In this document: positions 7,665 to 14,370 of the stretch, in pieces | Position numbering within the stretch: the stretch's first letter is position 1 | How the letters are laid out: the number at the start of each line of letters is the position of its first letter | Assembly: GCA_025800205.1 (NCBI GenBank) | Contig: JAOXSD010000237.1 | Span: 1 to 38,669 of the forward strand | DNA: 38,669 bases | Reading direction: 5' to 3' | DNA from: Silicimonas sp. | GTDB lineage: Bacteria > Pseudomonadota > Alphaproteobacteria > Rhodobacterales > Rhodobacteraceae | The notes under the pieces: generated by a model | Database searches by the model: none | Told to the model about the DNA's origin: nothing | What the model saw: only the letters and a program-made list of their open reading frames with translations | Translations under genes and position numbers: made by a program

Positions 7665-7693
7665 CCATTCCCACCATATTTGGTAGGGAATGG
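7665..7693 (+). promoter_or_regulatory. Stem-loop in the leader of the BI-1 family gene
   Basis: CCATTCCCACCA (7665–7676) and TGGTAGGGAATGG (7681–7693) pair with a single bulged base around a TATT loop. The structure sits 40 bp before the ATG at 7733 and 57 bp after the DUF1127 stop. No T-run follows, so it is a weak candidate for a terminator and a better one for a leader structure or operator. Confidence 0.5.
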
Positions 7694-7732
7694 CCGGAGA
7701 CCGGCACGAGAGACAGCAAGGAGCACATCTAA

Positions 7733-8473
7733 ATGGCTGAGTTTGATACCATCCGCACGTCACAGACGGGTGTTGGGACGGCCGAGATTCACGAAGGCCT
7801 GCGCGCCCATATGAACAAGGTCTACGGCACCATGTCCGTGGGCATGCTGGTGACCGCAGGCGTGGCCTGGGCCGTGGGCTCGAGCCCCGAACTTCTGTCG
7901 ATCTTCCGTGATCCGATCACCCTGCAGCCCAATATTCTGGGCTGGATCGCCATGTTCCTGCCTTTGGGCATGGTTTTCCTCTTCGGGGGCATGATCAACC
8001 GGTTGTCGGCCTCCGGCGCGCAGACGTTCTTCTATGTCTTCGCCGCCGCCATGGGCCTGTCGATCGCCTGGATCTTCGCCGCCTTCACCGGCGTCTCGAT
8101 CGCCCAGACCTTCCTTGCCACATCGGCGGGTTTCGCCGGTCTCAGCCTCTGGGGCTACACGACCAAGCGTGATCTGTCGGGCATGGGATCCTTCCTGATG
8201 ATGGGTCTGATCGGCCTGATCATCGCCATGGTGATCAACATCTTCCTCGCCTCGTCGGCCATGGCCTTTGCCATCTCGGTGATCGGTGTTCTGATCTTCG
8301 CGGGCCTCACCGCCTATGACACCCAGAAGATCAAGACCGACTATCTCGCCCATGCCCATGCGATGGATGACGAATGGCTGGCGAAATCGGCGATCATGGG
8401 GGCTCTGAACCTCTATCTCGACTTCATCAACCTCTTCATGTTCCTGCTGCAGTTCATGGGCAGCCGCGAGTAA
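7733..8473 (+). CDS. Bax inhibitor-1/YccA family membrane protein
   Basis: A 246-residue inner-membrane protein with about seven hydrophobic segments. The N-terminal HMNKVYGTMSVGML is the family's usual entry into the first helix. Late GLTAYDTQKIKTDY and ALNLYLDFINLFMFLLQ are the signature segments of the BI-1/YbhL/YccA family, in which conserved Asp residues are linked to pH-dependent calcium leak in a bacterial homologue. ATG 7733 follows AAGGAG by 10 bases. The gene appears monocistronic, with a stem-loop in its leader and a strong terminator 24 bp after the stop. The cellular role in this organism is not known. Confidence 0.9.
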   Translation: MAEFDTIRTSQTGVGTAEIHEGLRAHMNKVYGTMSVGMLVTAGVAWAVGSSPELLSIFRDPITLQPNILGWIAMFLPLGMVFLFGGMINRLSASGAQTFFYVFAAAMGLSIAWIFAAFTGVSIAQTFLATSAGFAGLSLWGYTTKRDLSGMGSFLMMGLIGLIIAMVINIFLASSAMAFAISVIGVLIFAGLTAYDTQKIKTDYLAHAHAMDDEWLAKSAIMGALNLYLDFINLFMFLLQFMGSRE

Positions 8474-8496
8474 TCCGCAGGGAACCCGTAAAAAAG

Positions 8497-8527
8497 AAGG
8501 GCCGGTTTTCACCGGCCCTTTTCTTTT
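8497..8527. terminator. Bidirectional rho-independent terminator
   Basis: AAGGGCCGGT (8497–8506) and ACCGGCCCTT (8511–8520) form a perfect 10-bp stem with a TTTC loop. It is followed by TTCTTTT on the plus strand and preceded by AAAAAG, so a U-tract exists in both directions. It separates the convergent BI-1 family gene (ends 8473) and yciB (ends 8532). Confidence 0.9.
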
Positions 8528-8531
8528 GCGC

Positions 8532-9143
8532 TTATGCCTCGTCTTCGCCTTCGGGTTCGATCAGATAGGGTTGCAGGGTCATGATCTGCATCCAGAGAAA
8601 GAGGAACATGGCAATGGGAAAGACGAAGTTTTCGATCTTGACCCAGGCATCGGTGCTCATGGTGCGCCAGACCAGTTCATTGGCCAGCGCCAGAGCGGCG
8701 AAGAAGCCGGTCAGCCGTTTGGTGAGCTTCATCCAGCCTTCGTCCTTCATCGGCAGGAATTCCGCCATCACCCAGGCCAGATAGGACCGGCCCTGCAACA
8801 GGCCGACGCCCAGGATCAGGGCGAACAGCCCGTAGACCAGCGTGGTCTTGATCTTGAAGAAGCGTTCGTCATTCATCCAGACCGTCAGCCCGCCGAAGAC
8901 CACCACCATGACGATGGTGAAGACCTGCATCCGGCTGAGCTTGCCGTTCAGTTTCCACAAGACCCCCATGGAGGCCAGCAGGATCGGCACAAAGACCCCG
9001 GCGGCGACGATGAAGCCGGAATACGCGGTGCCGCCGATCGTGTAGGTTTCGTCGCGCATGTAAAGATAGGCGACAAAGAACAGGATCGGCGGGCCCAGTT
9101 CCAGGACCTGTTTCAAAACCGGGTTGATCTCACGTGCACTCAT
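8532..9143 (-). CDS. yciB: Septation/inner-membrane protein YciB (IspZ family)
   Basis: A 203-residue multi-pass membrane protein beginning LKQVLELGPPILFFVAYL, then WKLNGKLSRMQVFTIVMV, a family hallmark. FFKIKTTLVYGLFALIL, ANELVWRTMSTDAWVKIENF and FLFLWMQI follow. This is the YciB/IspZ family, associated with cell-envelope synthesis and normal septation. The length fits family members (about 180–205). ATG 9143 has GGAGG upstream. It is the last gene of the leftward ftsY–membrane protein–EamA–yciB series, 31 bp after the EamA gene, and ends at a strong bidirectional terminator. Confidence 0.9.
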   Translation of the reverse strand: MSAREINPVLKQVLELGPPILFFVAYLYMRDETYTIGGTAYSGFIVAAGVFVPILLASMGVLWKLNGKLSRMQVFTIVMVVVFGGLTVWMNDERFFKIKTTLVYGLFALILGVGLLQGRSYLAWVMAEFLPMKDEGWMKLTKRLTGFFAALALANELVWRTMSTDAWVKIENFVFPIAMFLFLWMQIMTLQPYLIEPEGEDEA

Positions 9144-9174
9144 GGGGCCTCCGTTGTCCCGCTGATATAGGGGG

Positions 9175-10074
9175 TCAGCCGCCCCATTCCACGATTACCG
9201 CGCCCAATGCAATAAGCGCGATCAGGGTCAGGCGGCGCGGTCCCACCTTTTCGCCCAGCATCAGCCAGCCCAGAAGGGCGGCGAAGACCACGGAGGTTTC
9301 GCGCAAGACGGCGGCTTCGCCGACCTTGTCGAGCCGTGTTGCCAGCATGATGCCCCCGAAGGAAAAGAAGGCGACAATGGCGCCGGTGAAGCCAAGCCGG
9401 ACCACGGGCGCCAGCGGATCGGGCAACCGCCCCCGGTGCCAGATCAGATAGCCGATCGGAAAGGCCAGACCGTCAATCAGAAAGAACCAGAAAAGGAAGG
9501 TGAAGGGGTTTTCCACCGCCCGGATCACATAGGCATCCCAGGTGGTGTAAAGGGCCACGATCCCGCCGGTCAGGAGCGCGAGCCCCAGGGCCAGCGGCAG
9601 CCGCGCCCGGTCGATCACGATATGGCGCAGGTTGTAGACCGCAAGCCCCAGAATGCCGGTCATCAGGCAGGCGACGCCGAGCCATTGCAGGGGCGCGAAG
9701 CTTTCGTTGAACAGAAGCCCCGCGCCGATCACGGTGAAGGCGGGGCTGGAGCCGCGCACCACCGGATAGACCACCGTATAGGCGCCGAACGTATAGGCGC
9801 TGGCCTGCGCCAGCTTGTAGCCCACATGGATTGCCCAGGCGATGGCGAAGAGCCACCAAAGCTCGGCCGGCGGCCAGGGCACGAAGAAAAGCGCAATCGG
9901 CAGGGCGATGAGCGCGTAGGAGGCGTCGATAAAGGCGCGCGCGGTCCAGGGGTCGGTCTTGCCCTTTTGCAGCGCGCCGAAAAAGGCATGCAGGAAAGCC
10001 GCCTGCAGGGCCAGCACCAGCGCCAGGGTTTTGCCCGCCTCGGTGCCGGCCAGATCGGTGATCCATTCGCCCAT
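9175..10074 (-). CDS. EamA/DMT-superfamily transporter
   Basis: A 299-residue inner-membrane protein with about ten hydrophobic segments in two repeats. ASAYTFGAYTVVYPVVRGSSPAFTVI closes the first repeat, with GLLFNESFAPLQWLGVACLMTGI after it. RLDKVGEAAVLRETSVVFAALLGWLMLGE in the second repeat occupies the same place. This is the drug/metabolite transporter superfamily; the substrate is not readable. It starts 2 bp after the upstream membrane-protein gene, with no separate ribosome binding site, so translational coupling is likely. It is a member of the ftsY–yciB operon. Confidence 0.87.
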   Translation of the reverse strand: MGEWITDLAGTEAGKTLALVLALQAAFLHAFFGALQKGKTDPWTARAFIDASYALIALPIALFFVPWPPAELWWLFAIAWAIHVGYKLAQASAYTFGAYTVVYPVVRGSSPAFTVIGAGLLFNESFAPLQWLGVACLMTGILGLAVYNLRHIVIDRARLPLALGLALLTGGIVALYTTWDAYVIRAVENPFTFLFWFFLIDGLAFPIGYLIWHRGRLPDPLAPVVRLGFTGAIVAFFSFGGIMLATRLDKVGEAAVLRETSVVFAALLGWLMLGEKVGPRRLTLIALIALGAVIVEWGG

Positions 10075-10076
10075 GG

Positions 10077-10790
10077 TCAGATCGTTTCCGGCGTGGCCTG
10101 GTAGAGGTGGATCCGGGTCAAGGCGGCAAGGCCGAGGGCCACGAGCAGGGTCCAGAGCGTCTGGTCGGCCACCAGTGGCAGATCGGGCAGGTTCAGGACC
10201 GCCAGATAGGGCAGGATCAAACCGGCGAGTGGTGCCACATGGGGGCGGCTGTCCGCCCAGGCCGCGCTGAGCGTGACACCCGGGGTGTCATTGGCGGCGG
10301 CGGGCAGGATCGCGCCGCAGCGGAACCAGATCCAGGCGCCCAGGGCGGGCAGGATCCCGTTCGTCATCACCGACAACCAAAGCGGCGTGGGGGAGACGAA
10401 CAGGTGTTCGATGGCGGTTTCGTGGAGGATCCATCCCGGCAGCAGCACCGCCACGAACAGCACAAAAGCCAGTTTGAGCGCGGCCCGGAGATAAAGCGCC
10501 AGCGCCCGCCCCGTGACCAGTGGCCGTGCCACAGGCAGAAGGATCCGGTGCCAGATCATCGCGCAGAACAGCATCGCCGCCCAATAGGCCAGCCAGCCCA
10601 GAAAAATCACGCTGAAATTGCGCAGGCGCGGCCCGTCGGCCTGCAACAGACCGCCGACCAACCCGTCCTGCACATGGGCAAAAAGCGTCTCGAAACCGAG
10701 TGTCAGGACCAGATAGAGCGGCAAAAGGCGCAGGAGCAGATCTCCGCGCGCCTCCCAGATCATCCGCCCCAGATCCCGGTAGAAATTCAA
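10077..10790 (-). CDS. Uncharacterised six-helix membrane protein in the ftsY operon
   Basis: A 237-residue protein I do not recognise. It opens MNFYRDLGRMIWEARGDLLLRLLPLYLVLTL and shows about six hydrophobic segments, near residues 20–40, 60–85, 103–125, 137–158, 183–203 and 207–228. No catalytic motif is visible. Its start overlaps the ftsY stop by 4 nt (ATGA), and its stop is 2 bp before the EamA gene, so it is certainly translated from the ftsY message. The context (SRP receptor upstream; transporter and YciB downstream) suggests an inner-membrane role, but nothing more specific can be said. Confidence 0.8.
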   Translation of the reverse strand: MNFYRDLGRMIWEARGDLLLRLLPLYLVLTLGFETLFAHVQDGLVGGLLQADGPRLRNFSVIFLGWLAYWAAMLFCAMIWHRILLPVARPLVTGRALALYLRAALKLAFVLFVAVLLPGWILHETAIEHLFVSPTPLWLSVMTNGILPALGAWIWFRCGAILPAAANDTPGVTLSAAWADSRPHVAPLAGLILPYLAVLNLPDLPLVADQTLWTLLVALGLAALTRIHLYQATPETI

Positions 10791-11971
10791 GCCTCGAGCC
10801 CGGTGAGCGCGGCGGCGAATTCCCTCGGATCAAACGGCTGCAGATCGTCGATCTGCTCGCCCACGCCGATGGCATGGATCGGCAGGCCGAACTTGTCCGC
10901 CAGCGCCACCAGCACGCCGCCCTTGGCGGTGCCGTCAAGCTTGGTCATCACCAGACCGGAGACGTCGGAGACATCGCGGAAGATTTCCACCTGCCCCAGC
11001 GCGTTCTGACCGGTGGTCGCATCGAGCACCAGCAACGTGTTGTGGGGCGCATCCGGGTCTTTCTTGCGGATCACGCGGACGATCTTGGCCAGTTCCTCCA
11101 TCAGATCGGCGCGGTTCTGCAGCCGGCCTGCGGTGTCGATCATCAGAAGATCGGCGCCCTCGGCTTCGGCGCGGGTCATGGCATCAAAGGCGAGCGACGC
11201 CGGGTCCGAGCCCTCGGGCGCGGTCATCACCGGCACCCCTGCCCGGTCGCCCCAGACCTGCAATTGCTCGACGGCGGCGGCGCGGAACGTGTCGCCTGCG
11301 GCGATCACCACCGATTTGCCGGCCGCCTTGAACTGCGAGGCCAGCTTGCCGATCGTGGTGGTCTTGCCGGAGCCGTTGACGCCCACCACCAGCACCACCT
11401 GGGGGCGTTTGGGGAAGATCGGCATCGGGCGCGCCACGGGCTCCATGATCCGCGCCACCTCGCCGGCCATCAGTTCCTTCAACTCCTCGGTCGAGAATTT
11501 CCGGCCGAACCGGCCCTCGGCCATATTGGCCGAGACCCGCATCGCCGTGTCCACGCCCATGTCGGAGGTGATCAGCAATTCCTCGATCTGCTCCAGCATC
11601 TCGTCATCCATCACCCGGCGCATGACCGGGGCCGTGCTGCGGCCGAGCATCCGGGACATGAGGCCGGGTTTCGGCGCGGGGGCCGGTGCCGGTGTCGGCT
11701 CGGGCGCAGGCTCCGGGGTCACCGCCGGGGCCGGAGACGTCTCGGCGACGGGCGCAGGTTCGGGCGCAGGTTCGGGGGCCGGATCGGGTTCGGGGATCGG
11801 GTCAGGCGCCGTGGTAGGTTCGGGCACAGGTGCGGGTGTCGGGGCCGGTTCGGGCCCGGGGGCCGGCGCGTCGTCCACCGCGCCGCCCTCTTCCACGATG
11901 GCGTCCAGCCCCTCATCGATCTTGGAGGAGGATTTGAACAGCCGGTCTTTGAGTTTCGAGAAAAAAGCCAT
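10787..11971 (-). CDS. ftsY: Signal recognition particle receptor FtsY
   Basis: A 394-residue SRP receptor GTPase that docks ribosome–SRP complexes at the inner membrane. After a basic N-terminus (MAFFSKLKDRLFKSSSK), residues about 35–105 form a linker made almost only of Pro, Ala and Glu. Next come the N domain and the G domain, with GVNGSGKTTTIGKLA (P-loop, about residue 197), DTFRAAAVEQL, DTAGR, TKLDGTAKGG and the terminal GVGEQIDDLQPF. ATG 11971, with AGGTGA at correct spacing, is preferred over a GTG three codons earlier. It is the first gene of a four-gene leftward operon. Confidence 0.95.
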   Translation of the reverse strand: MAFFSKLKDRLFKSSSKIDEGLDAIVEEGGAVDDAPAPGPEPAPTPAPVPEPTTAPDPIPEPDPAPEPAPEPAPVAETSPAPAVTPEPAPEPTPAPAPAPKPGLMSRMLGRSTAPVMRRVMDDEMLEQIEELLITSDMGVDTAMRVSANMAEGRFGRKFSTEELKELMAGEVARIMEPVARPMPIFPKRPQVVLVVGVNGSGKTTTIGKLASQFKAAGKSVVIAAGDTFRAAAVEQLQVWGDRAGVPVMTAPEGSDPASLAFDAMTRAEAEGADLLMIDTAGRLQNRADLMEELAKIVRVIRKKDPDAPHNTLLVLDATTGQNALGQVEIFRDVSDVSGLVMTKLDGTAKGGVLVALADKFGLPIHAIGVGEQIDDLQPFDPREFAAALTGLEA

Positions 11972-12057
11972 GATCTTCACCTAATGGGCAGAGACGCCAG
12001 ATGGAAGCGACAAAAGCGCCTCTGGCCTCGGCCCCGCGCCCATGGCAAGCTGGCCCC

Positions 12058-12456
12058 ATGCGTGCCCCCCTCGCCTTGTGCCTTACCCTTTCCGCCCTGC
12101 CCGGCCATGCTCAGGATCAGGTGCTGAGCCTTGAGGCATTCGAACGGCTGGTGACCGGCCAGACCTTCTACTTTCAAAGCGAAGGCCGCGATTACGGGGC
12201 GGAGGATTACCGGGACGGGCGCCGGGTGCGCTGGTCTTTTCTGGACGGAGAATGTCTGGAGGGGGAATATTACGCAGAGGGACCGCTGATCTGCTTTTCC
12301 TATGAAGAATTCCCCGGTCCGCAATGCTGGGAATTCCGGCTCCGGGGTGGCCGCCTGGTGGGCCTTTTCGAAGGCGATCCGGGCAATACGGTGCTGATCG
12401 AAAGCGGCCGCCGGGACGAGCCGCTTTACTGCCTTGGCCCGGAGGTGGGCGTCTGA
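12058..12456 (+). CDS. Small secreted protein of unknown function
   Basis: A 132-residue protein not recognised. Residues 1–19 (MRAPLALCLTLSALPGHAQ) look like a Sec signal peptide with an AHA-type cleavage site at GHAQ. The mature part is acidic and aromatic, with FYFQSEGRDYGAEDY, VRWSFLDGECLEGEYY and CWEFRLRGGRLVGLFEGDPGN. Four Cys residues (in GECLEG, LICFSY, QCWEF and YCLG) could form two disulfides in the periplasm. The ATG at 12058 is chosen because it starts the signal peptide; the frame is open 19 codons further up. It is divergent from ftsY and convergent with yqeY, with 12 bp between stops. Confidence 0.7.
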   Translation: MRAPLALCLTLSALPGHAQDQVLSLEAFERLVTGQTFYFQSEGRDYGAEDYRDGRRVRWSFLDGECLEGEYYAEGPLICFSYEEFPGPQCWEFRLRGGRLVGLFEGDPGNTVLIESGRRDEPLYCLGPEVGV

Positions 12457-12468
12457 ACCGCTGCCGGT

Positions 12469-12936
12469 TCAGCCCAGCTTGGATTTCACCATCGGGCCGA
12501 CGGCGCCGAAATCCATCTGGCCGGTGTATTTCGCCTTCAGCGCGCCCATCACCTTGCCCATGTCGCGGATCGATGTGGCGCCGGTCTCGGCAATGGCCGC
12601 TTCGACCGCCTTTTCGGTTTCCGCCTCGTTCAGCTGCCGGGGCAGGAAATCCTCGATCACCGCGATTTCCGCGCGTTCCTGTTCGGCCAGTTCCAGACGG
12701 CCGCCCTCTTCATAGGCGCGGGCCGATTCCTGGCGCTGTTTGACCATCTTGCCGAGGATCGACAGGATATCCGCCGAGCCGACACCGGCATCGGCCGCAT
12801 CGCCGCCTTCGGCGCGCAGGGCAATGTCGCGGTCCTTGATGGCGGCGTTGATCAGGCGCAGGGTCGACAGCCGCCCCTTGTCCTTGTCGCGCATGGCGGT
12901 TTTCAACGCCTCGGCGATCTGTTCTCGCAATTCCAT
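12469..12936 (-). CDS. GatB/YqeY domain protein
   Basis: A 155-residue cytoplasmic protein matching the YqeY family over its whole length: LREQIAEALKTAMRDKDKGRLSTLRLINAAIKD, ILGKMVKQRQESARAYEEGGR, EIAVIEDFLPRQL, and GKVMGALKAKYTGQMDFGAVG. The C-terminal half is the small helical domain also found at the end of GatB; a role as an accessory to tRNA-dependent amidation has been suggested for the family but is unproven. ATG 12936 has GAGGGAAG upstream. It is divergent from carA across 184 bp. Confidence 0.9.
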   Translation of the reverse strand: MELREQIAEALKTAMRDKDKGRLSTLRLINAAIKDRDIALRAEGGDAADAGVGSADILSILGKMVKQRQESARAYEEGGRLELAEQERAEIAVIEDFLPRQLNEAETEKAVEAAIAETGATSIRDMGKVMGALKAKYTGQMDFGAVGPMVKSKLG

Positions 12937-13057
12937 GGCTTCCCTCGTGACCCCCAGAGCAGAGTCGCAACCCTATAGGAGGGAAATCGCGCCTGCAACA
13001 GGTGTGAATTTTGCTAAGCGACTGATTTTTCGGTGTTTCGCAAATCGAGCGGGCCCC

Positions 13058-13086
13058 TTGACGCCATGGTACGGGGCGCATACACC
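13058..13086 (+). promoter_or_regulatory. Possible carA promoter
   Basis: TTGACG at 13058–13063 is a good -35 element. A weak -10-like ATACAC starts 16 bp downstream at 13080. A start near 13092 would give a leader of about 30 nt before the carA ATG. Alphaproteobacterial housekeeping promoters often keep the -35 better than the -10, so this is plausible but not certain. Confidence 0.4.
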
Positions 13087-13120
13087 CCCAGACGTTTACC
13101 AACAGAAAAGGGCGTTTCCC

Positions 13121-14284
13121 ATGTCGCACTCGCCGAAGAAACCCACCGCCTGCCTTGCTCTGGCCGATGGGACCGTGTTTTTCGGCGCAGGATTTGGCGC
13201 CACCGGCCAGACCACGGCCGAGCTGTGTTTCAACACCGCCATGACCGGCTACCAGGAGATCATGACCGATCCGTCCTATGCGGGTCAGGTCGTCACCTTC
13301 ACCTTTCCGCATGTGGGCAATGTGGGCGTGAACCCGGAAGATGACGAAACCGCCGACCCGGTGGCCGAGGGCATGGTGGTGAAATGGGATCCCACCGATC
13401 CGTCGAACTGGCGCGCCGCCGAACCGCTGGTGACCTGGCTTGCGAAACGGGGCCGGATCGGCATTGGCGGCATCGACACACGGCGCCTGACCCGGGCGAT
13501 CCGCCAGCAGGGCGCCCCCCATGTGGCGCTGGCCCATGACCCGGAGGGCAATTTCGACATCGAGGCGCTGGTTGCGGCGGCGCGCGGGTTTTCGGGGCTT
13601 GAGGGGCTCGATCTCGCGAAGGACGTCACCTGCGCCCAGTCTTACCGCTGGAACGAGACCCGCTGGGCCTGGCCCGAGGGCTTTGGCACCCTGCCGGAGG
13701 CGAAATTCAAGGTCGTGGCGGTGGATTTCGGCGCCAAGCGCAATATCCTGCGCTGCCTTGCCTCGGTGGGGTGCGACGTGACCGTGCTGCCGGCCACCGC
13801 CACCGCCGAAGAGGTGCTGGCGCTCGATCCCGACGGGCTCTTTCTGTCCAATGGTCCCGGTGATCCGGCGGCCACGGGCGCCTATGCGGTGCCGATGATC
13901 CGGGGGGTGATGGAGAAATCCGCCATGCCGATCTTCGGCATCTGCCTCGGTCACCAGATGCTGGCGCTGGCACTTGGCGCCAAGACGGTCAAGATGAACC
14001 ACGGCCACCATGGCGCCAACCATCCGGTCAAGGACATGGAGACCGGCAAGGTCGAAATCACCTCGATGAACCACGGGTTCACGGTCGACAGCCAGAGCCT
14101 GCCCGCCGGTGTGAAGGAAACCCATGTGTCGCTCTTTGACGGGTCGAACTGCGGGATCCGGATGACCGAGCGGCCTGTTTTCTCGGTCCAGTACCATCCC
14201 GAAGCCAGCCCCGGGCCCACCGACAGCCTTTATCTGTTCGAACGCTTCGCCGCCGCCATGGCGGGCGAGCCCCAGGACGCCTGA
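13121..14284 (+). CDS. carA: Carbamoyl-phosphate synthase small chain (glutaminase subunit)
   Basis: A 387-residue glutamine amidotransferase subunit that supplies ammonia to CarB for carbamoyl phosphate, used for arginine and pyrimidines. The N-terminal domain (CLALADGTVFFGAGFGATG, NTAMTGYQEIMTDPSY) is followed by the class I amidotransferase domain: LSNGPGDP, then GICLGHQM with the nucleophile Cys275, and QYHPEASPGP with the His and Glu of the triad. ATG 13121 (MSHSPKKPTACLAL) is the expected start; an open extension to 12740 crosses yqeY on the other strand and is not used. carB is not adjacent in this window. A possible TTGACG promoter lies 58 bp upstream. Confidence 0.95.
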   Translation: MSHSPKKPTACLALADGTVFFGAGFGATGQTTAELCFNTAMTGYQEIMTDPSYAGQVVTFTFPHVGNVGVNPEDDETADPVAEGMVVKWDPTDPSNWRAAEPLVTWLAKRGRIGIGGIDTRRLTRAIRQQGAPHVALAHDPEGNFDIEALVAAARGFSGLEGLDLAKDVTCAQSYRWNETRWAWPEGFGTLPEAKFKVVAVDFGAKRNILRCLASVGCDVTVLPATATAEEVLALDPDGLFLSNGPGDPAATGAYAVPMIRGVMEKSAMPIFGICLGHQMLALALGAKTVKMNHGHHGANHPVKDMETGKVEITSMNHGFTVDSQSLPAGVKETHVSLFDGSNCGIRMTERPVFSVQYHPEASPGPTDSLYLFERFAAAMAGEPQDA

Positions 14285-14326
14285 GCCCCGAAATCGACCG
14301 TCGACGGGGCGGCGATTAATCGCCGC
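14285..14326 (+). terminator. Tandem dyads after carA, possible terminator
   Basis: One base after the carA stop, GCCCCG (14285–14290) pairs with CGGGGC (14305–14310), with TCGA/TCGA inside. Directly abutting it, GCGGCGATTAATCGCCGC (14309–14326) is an 18-bp perfect palindrome. Neither is followed by a T-tract, so intrinsic termination is uncertain. The second dyad overlaps the left half of a CtrA-type site. Confidence 0.4.
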
Positions 14327-14330
14327 TTAA
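14316..14330 (+). promoter_or_regulatory. CtrA-type binding site TTAA-N7-TTAA
   Basis: TTAA (14316–14319), seven bases, TTAA (14327–14330), followed by CCAT. This fits exactly the alphaproteobacterial CtrA consensus with its preferred TTAACCAT right half. It lies about 40 bp before the glycosyltransferase start at 14371, the position at which a CtrA box usually overlaps a -35 element. Direct control by CtrA is inferred. Confidence 0.6.
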
Positions 14331-14351
14331 CCATGTCCTGCCACCTCTGTG

Positions 14352-14369
14352 CCATGTCCGATGACATGG
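14352..14369 (+). promoter_or_regulatory. Hairpin abutting the glycosyltransferase start codon
   Basis: CCATGTC (14352–14358) and GACATGG (14363–14369) form a perfect 7-bp dyad around CGAT, ending one base before the GTG at 14371. There is no Shine-Dalgarno sequence here. If it lies in the transcript it would cover the initiation region; it could equally be a DNA operator. Confidence 0.45.
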
Positions 14370-14370
14370 T

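Noticed and set aside
11640-11880. A tandem DNA repeat or CRISPR-like array in ftsY
   Set aside because: The repeated GGCGCAGGTTCGGG-type units encode the Pro/Ala/Glu linker in frame and have no unique spacers.
10700-12127. A 475-residue open frame on the plus strand opposite ftsY
   Set aside because: Its Gly/Arg-rich repeats are the complement of the Pro/Ala/Glu linker codons of FtsY.
12730-13120. An N-terminal extension of carA
   Set aside because: It runs antisense through yqeY; the family start MSHSPKKPTACLAL at 13121 is sufficient.
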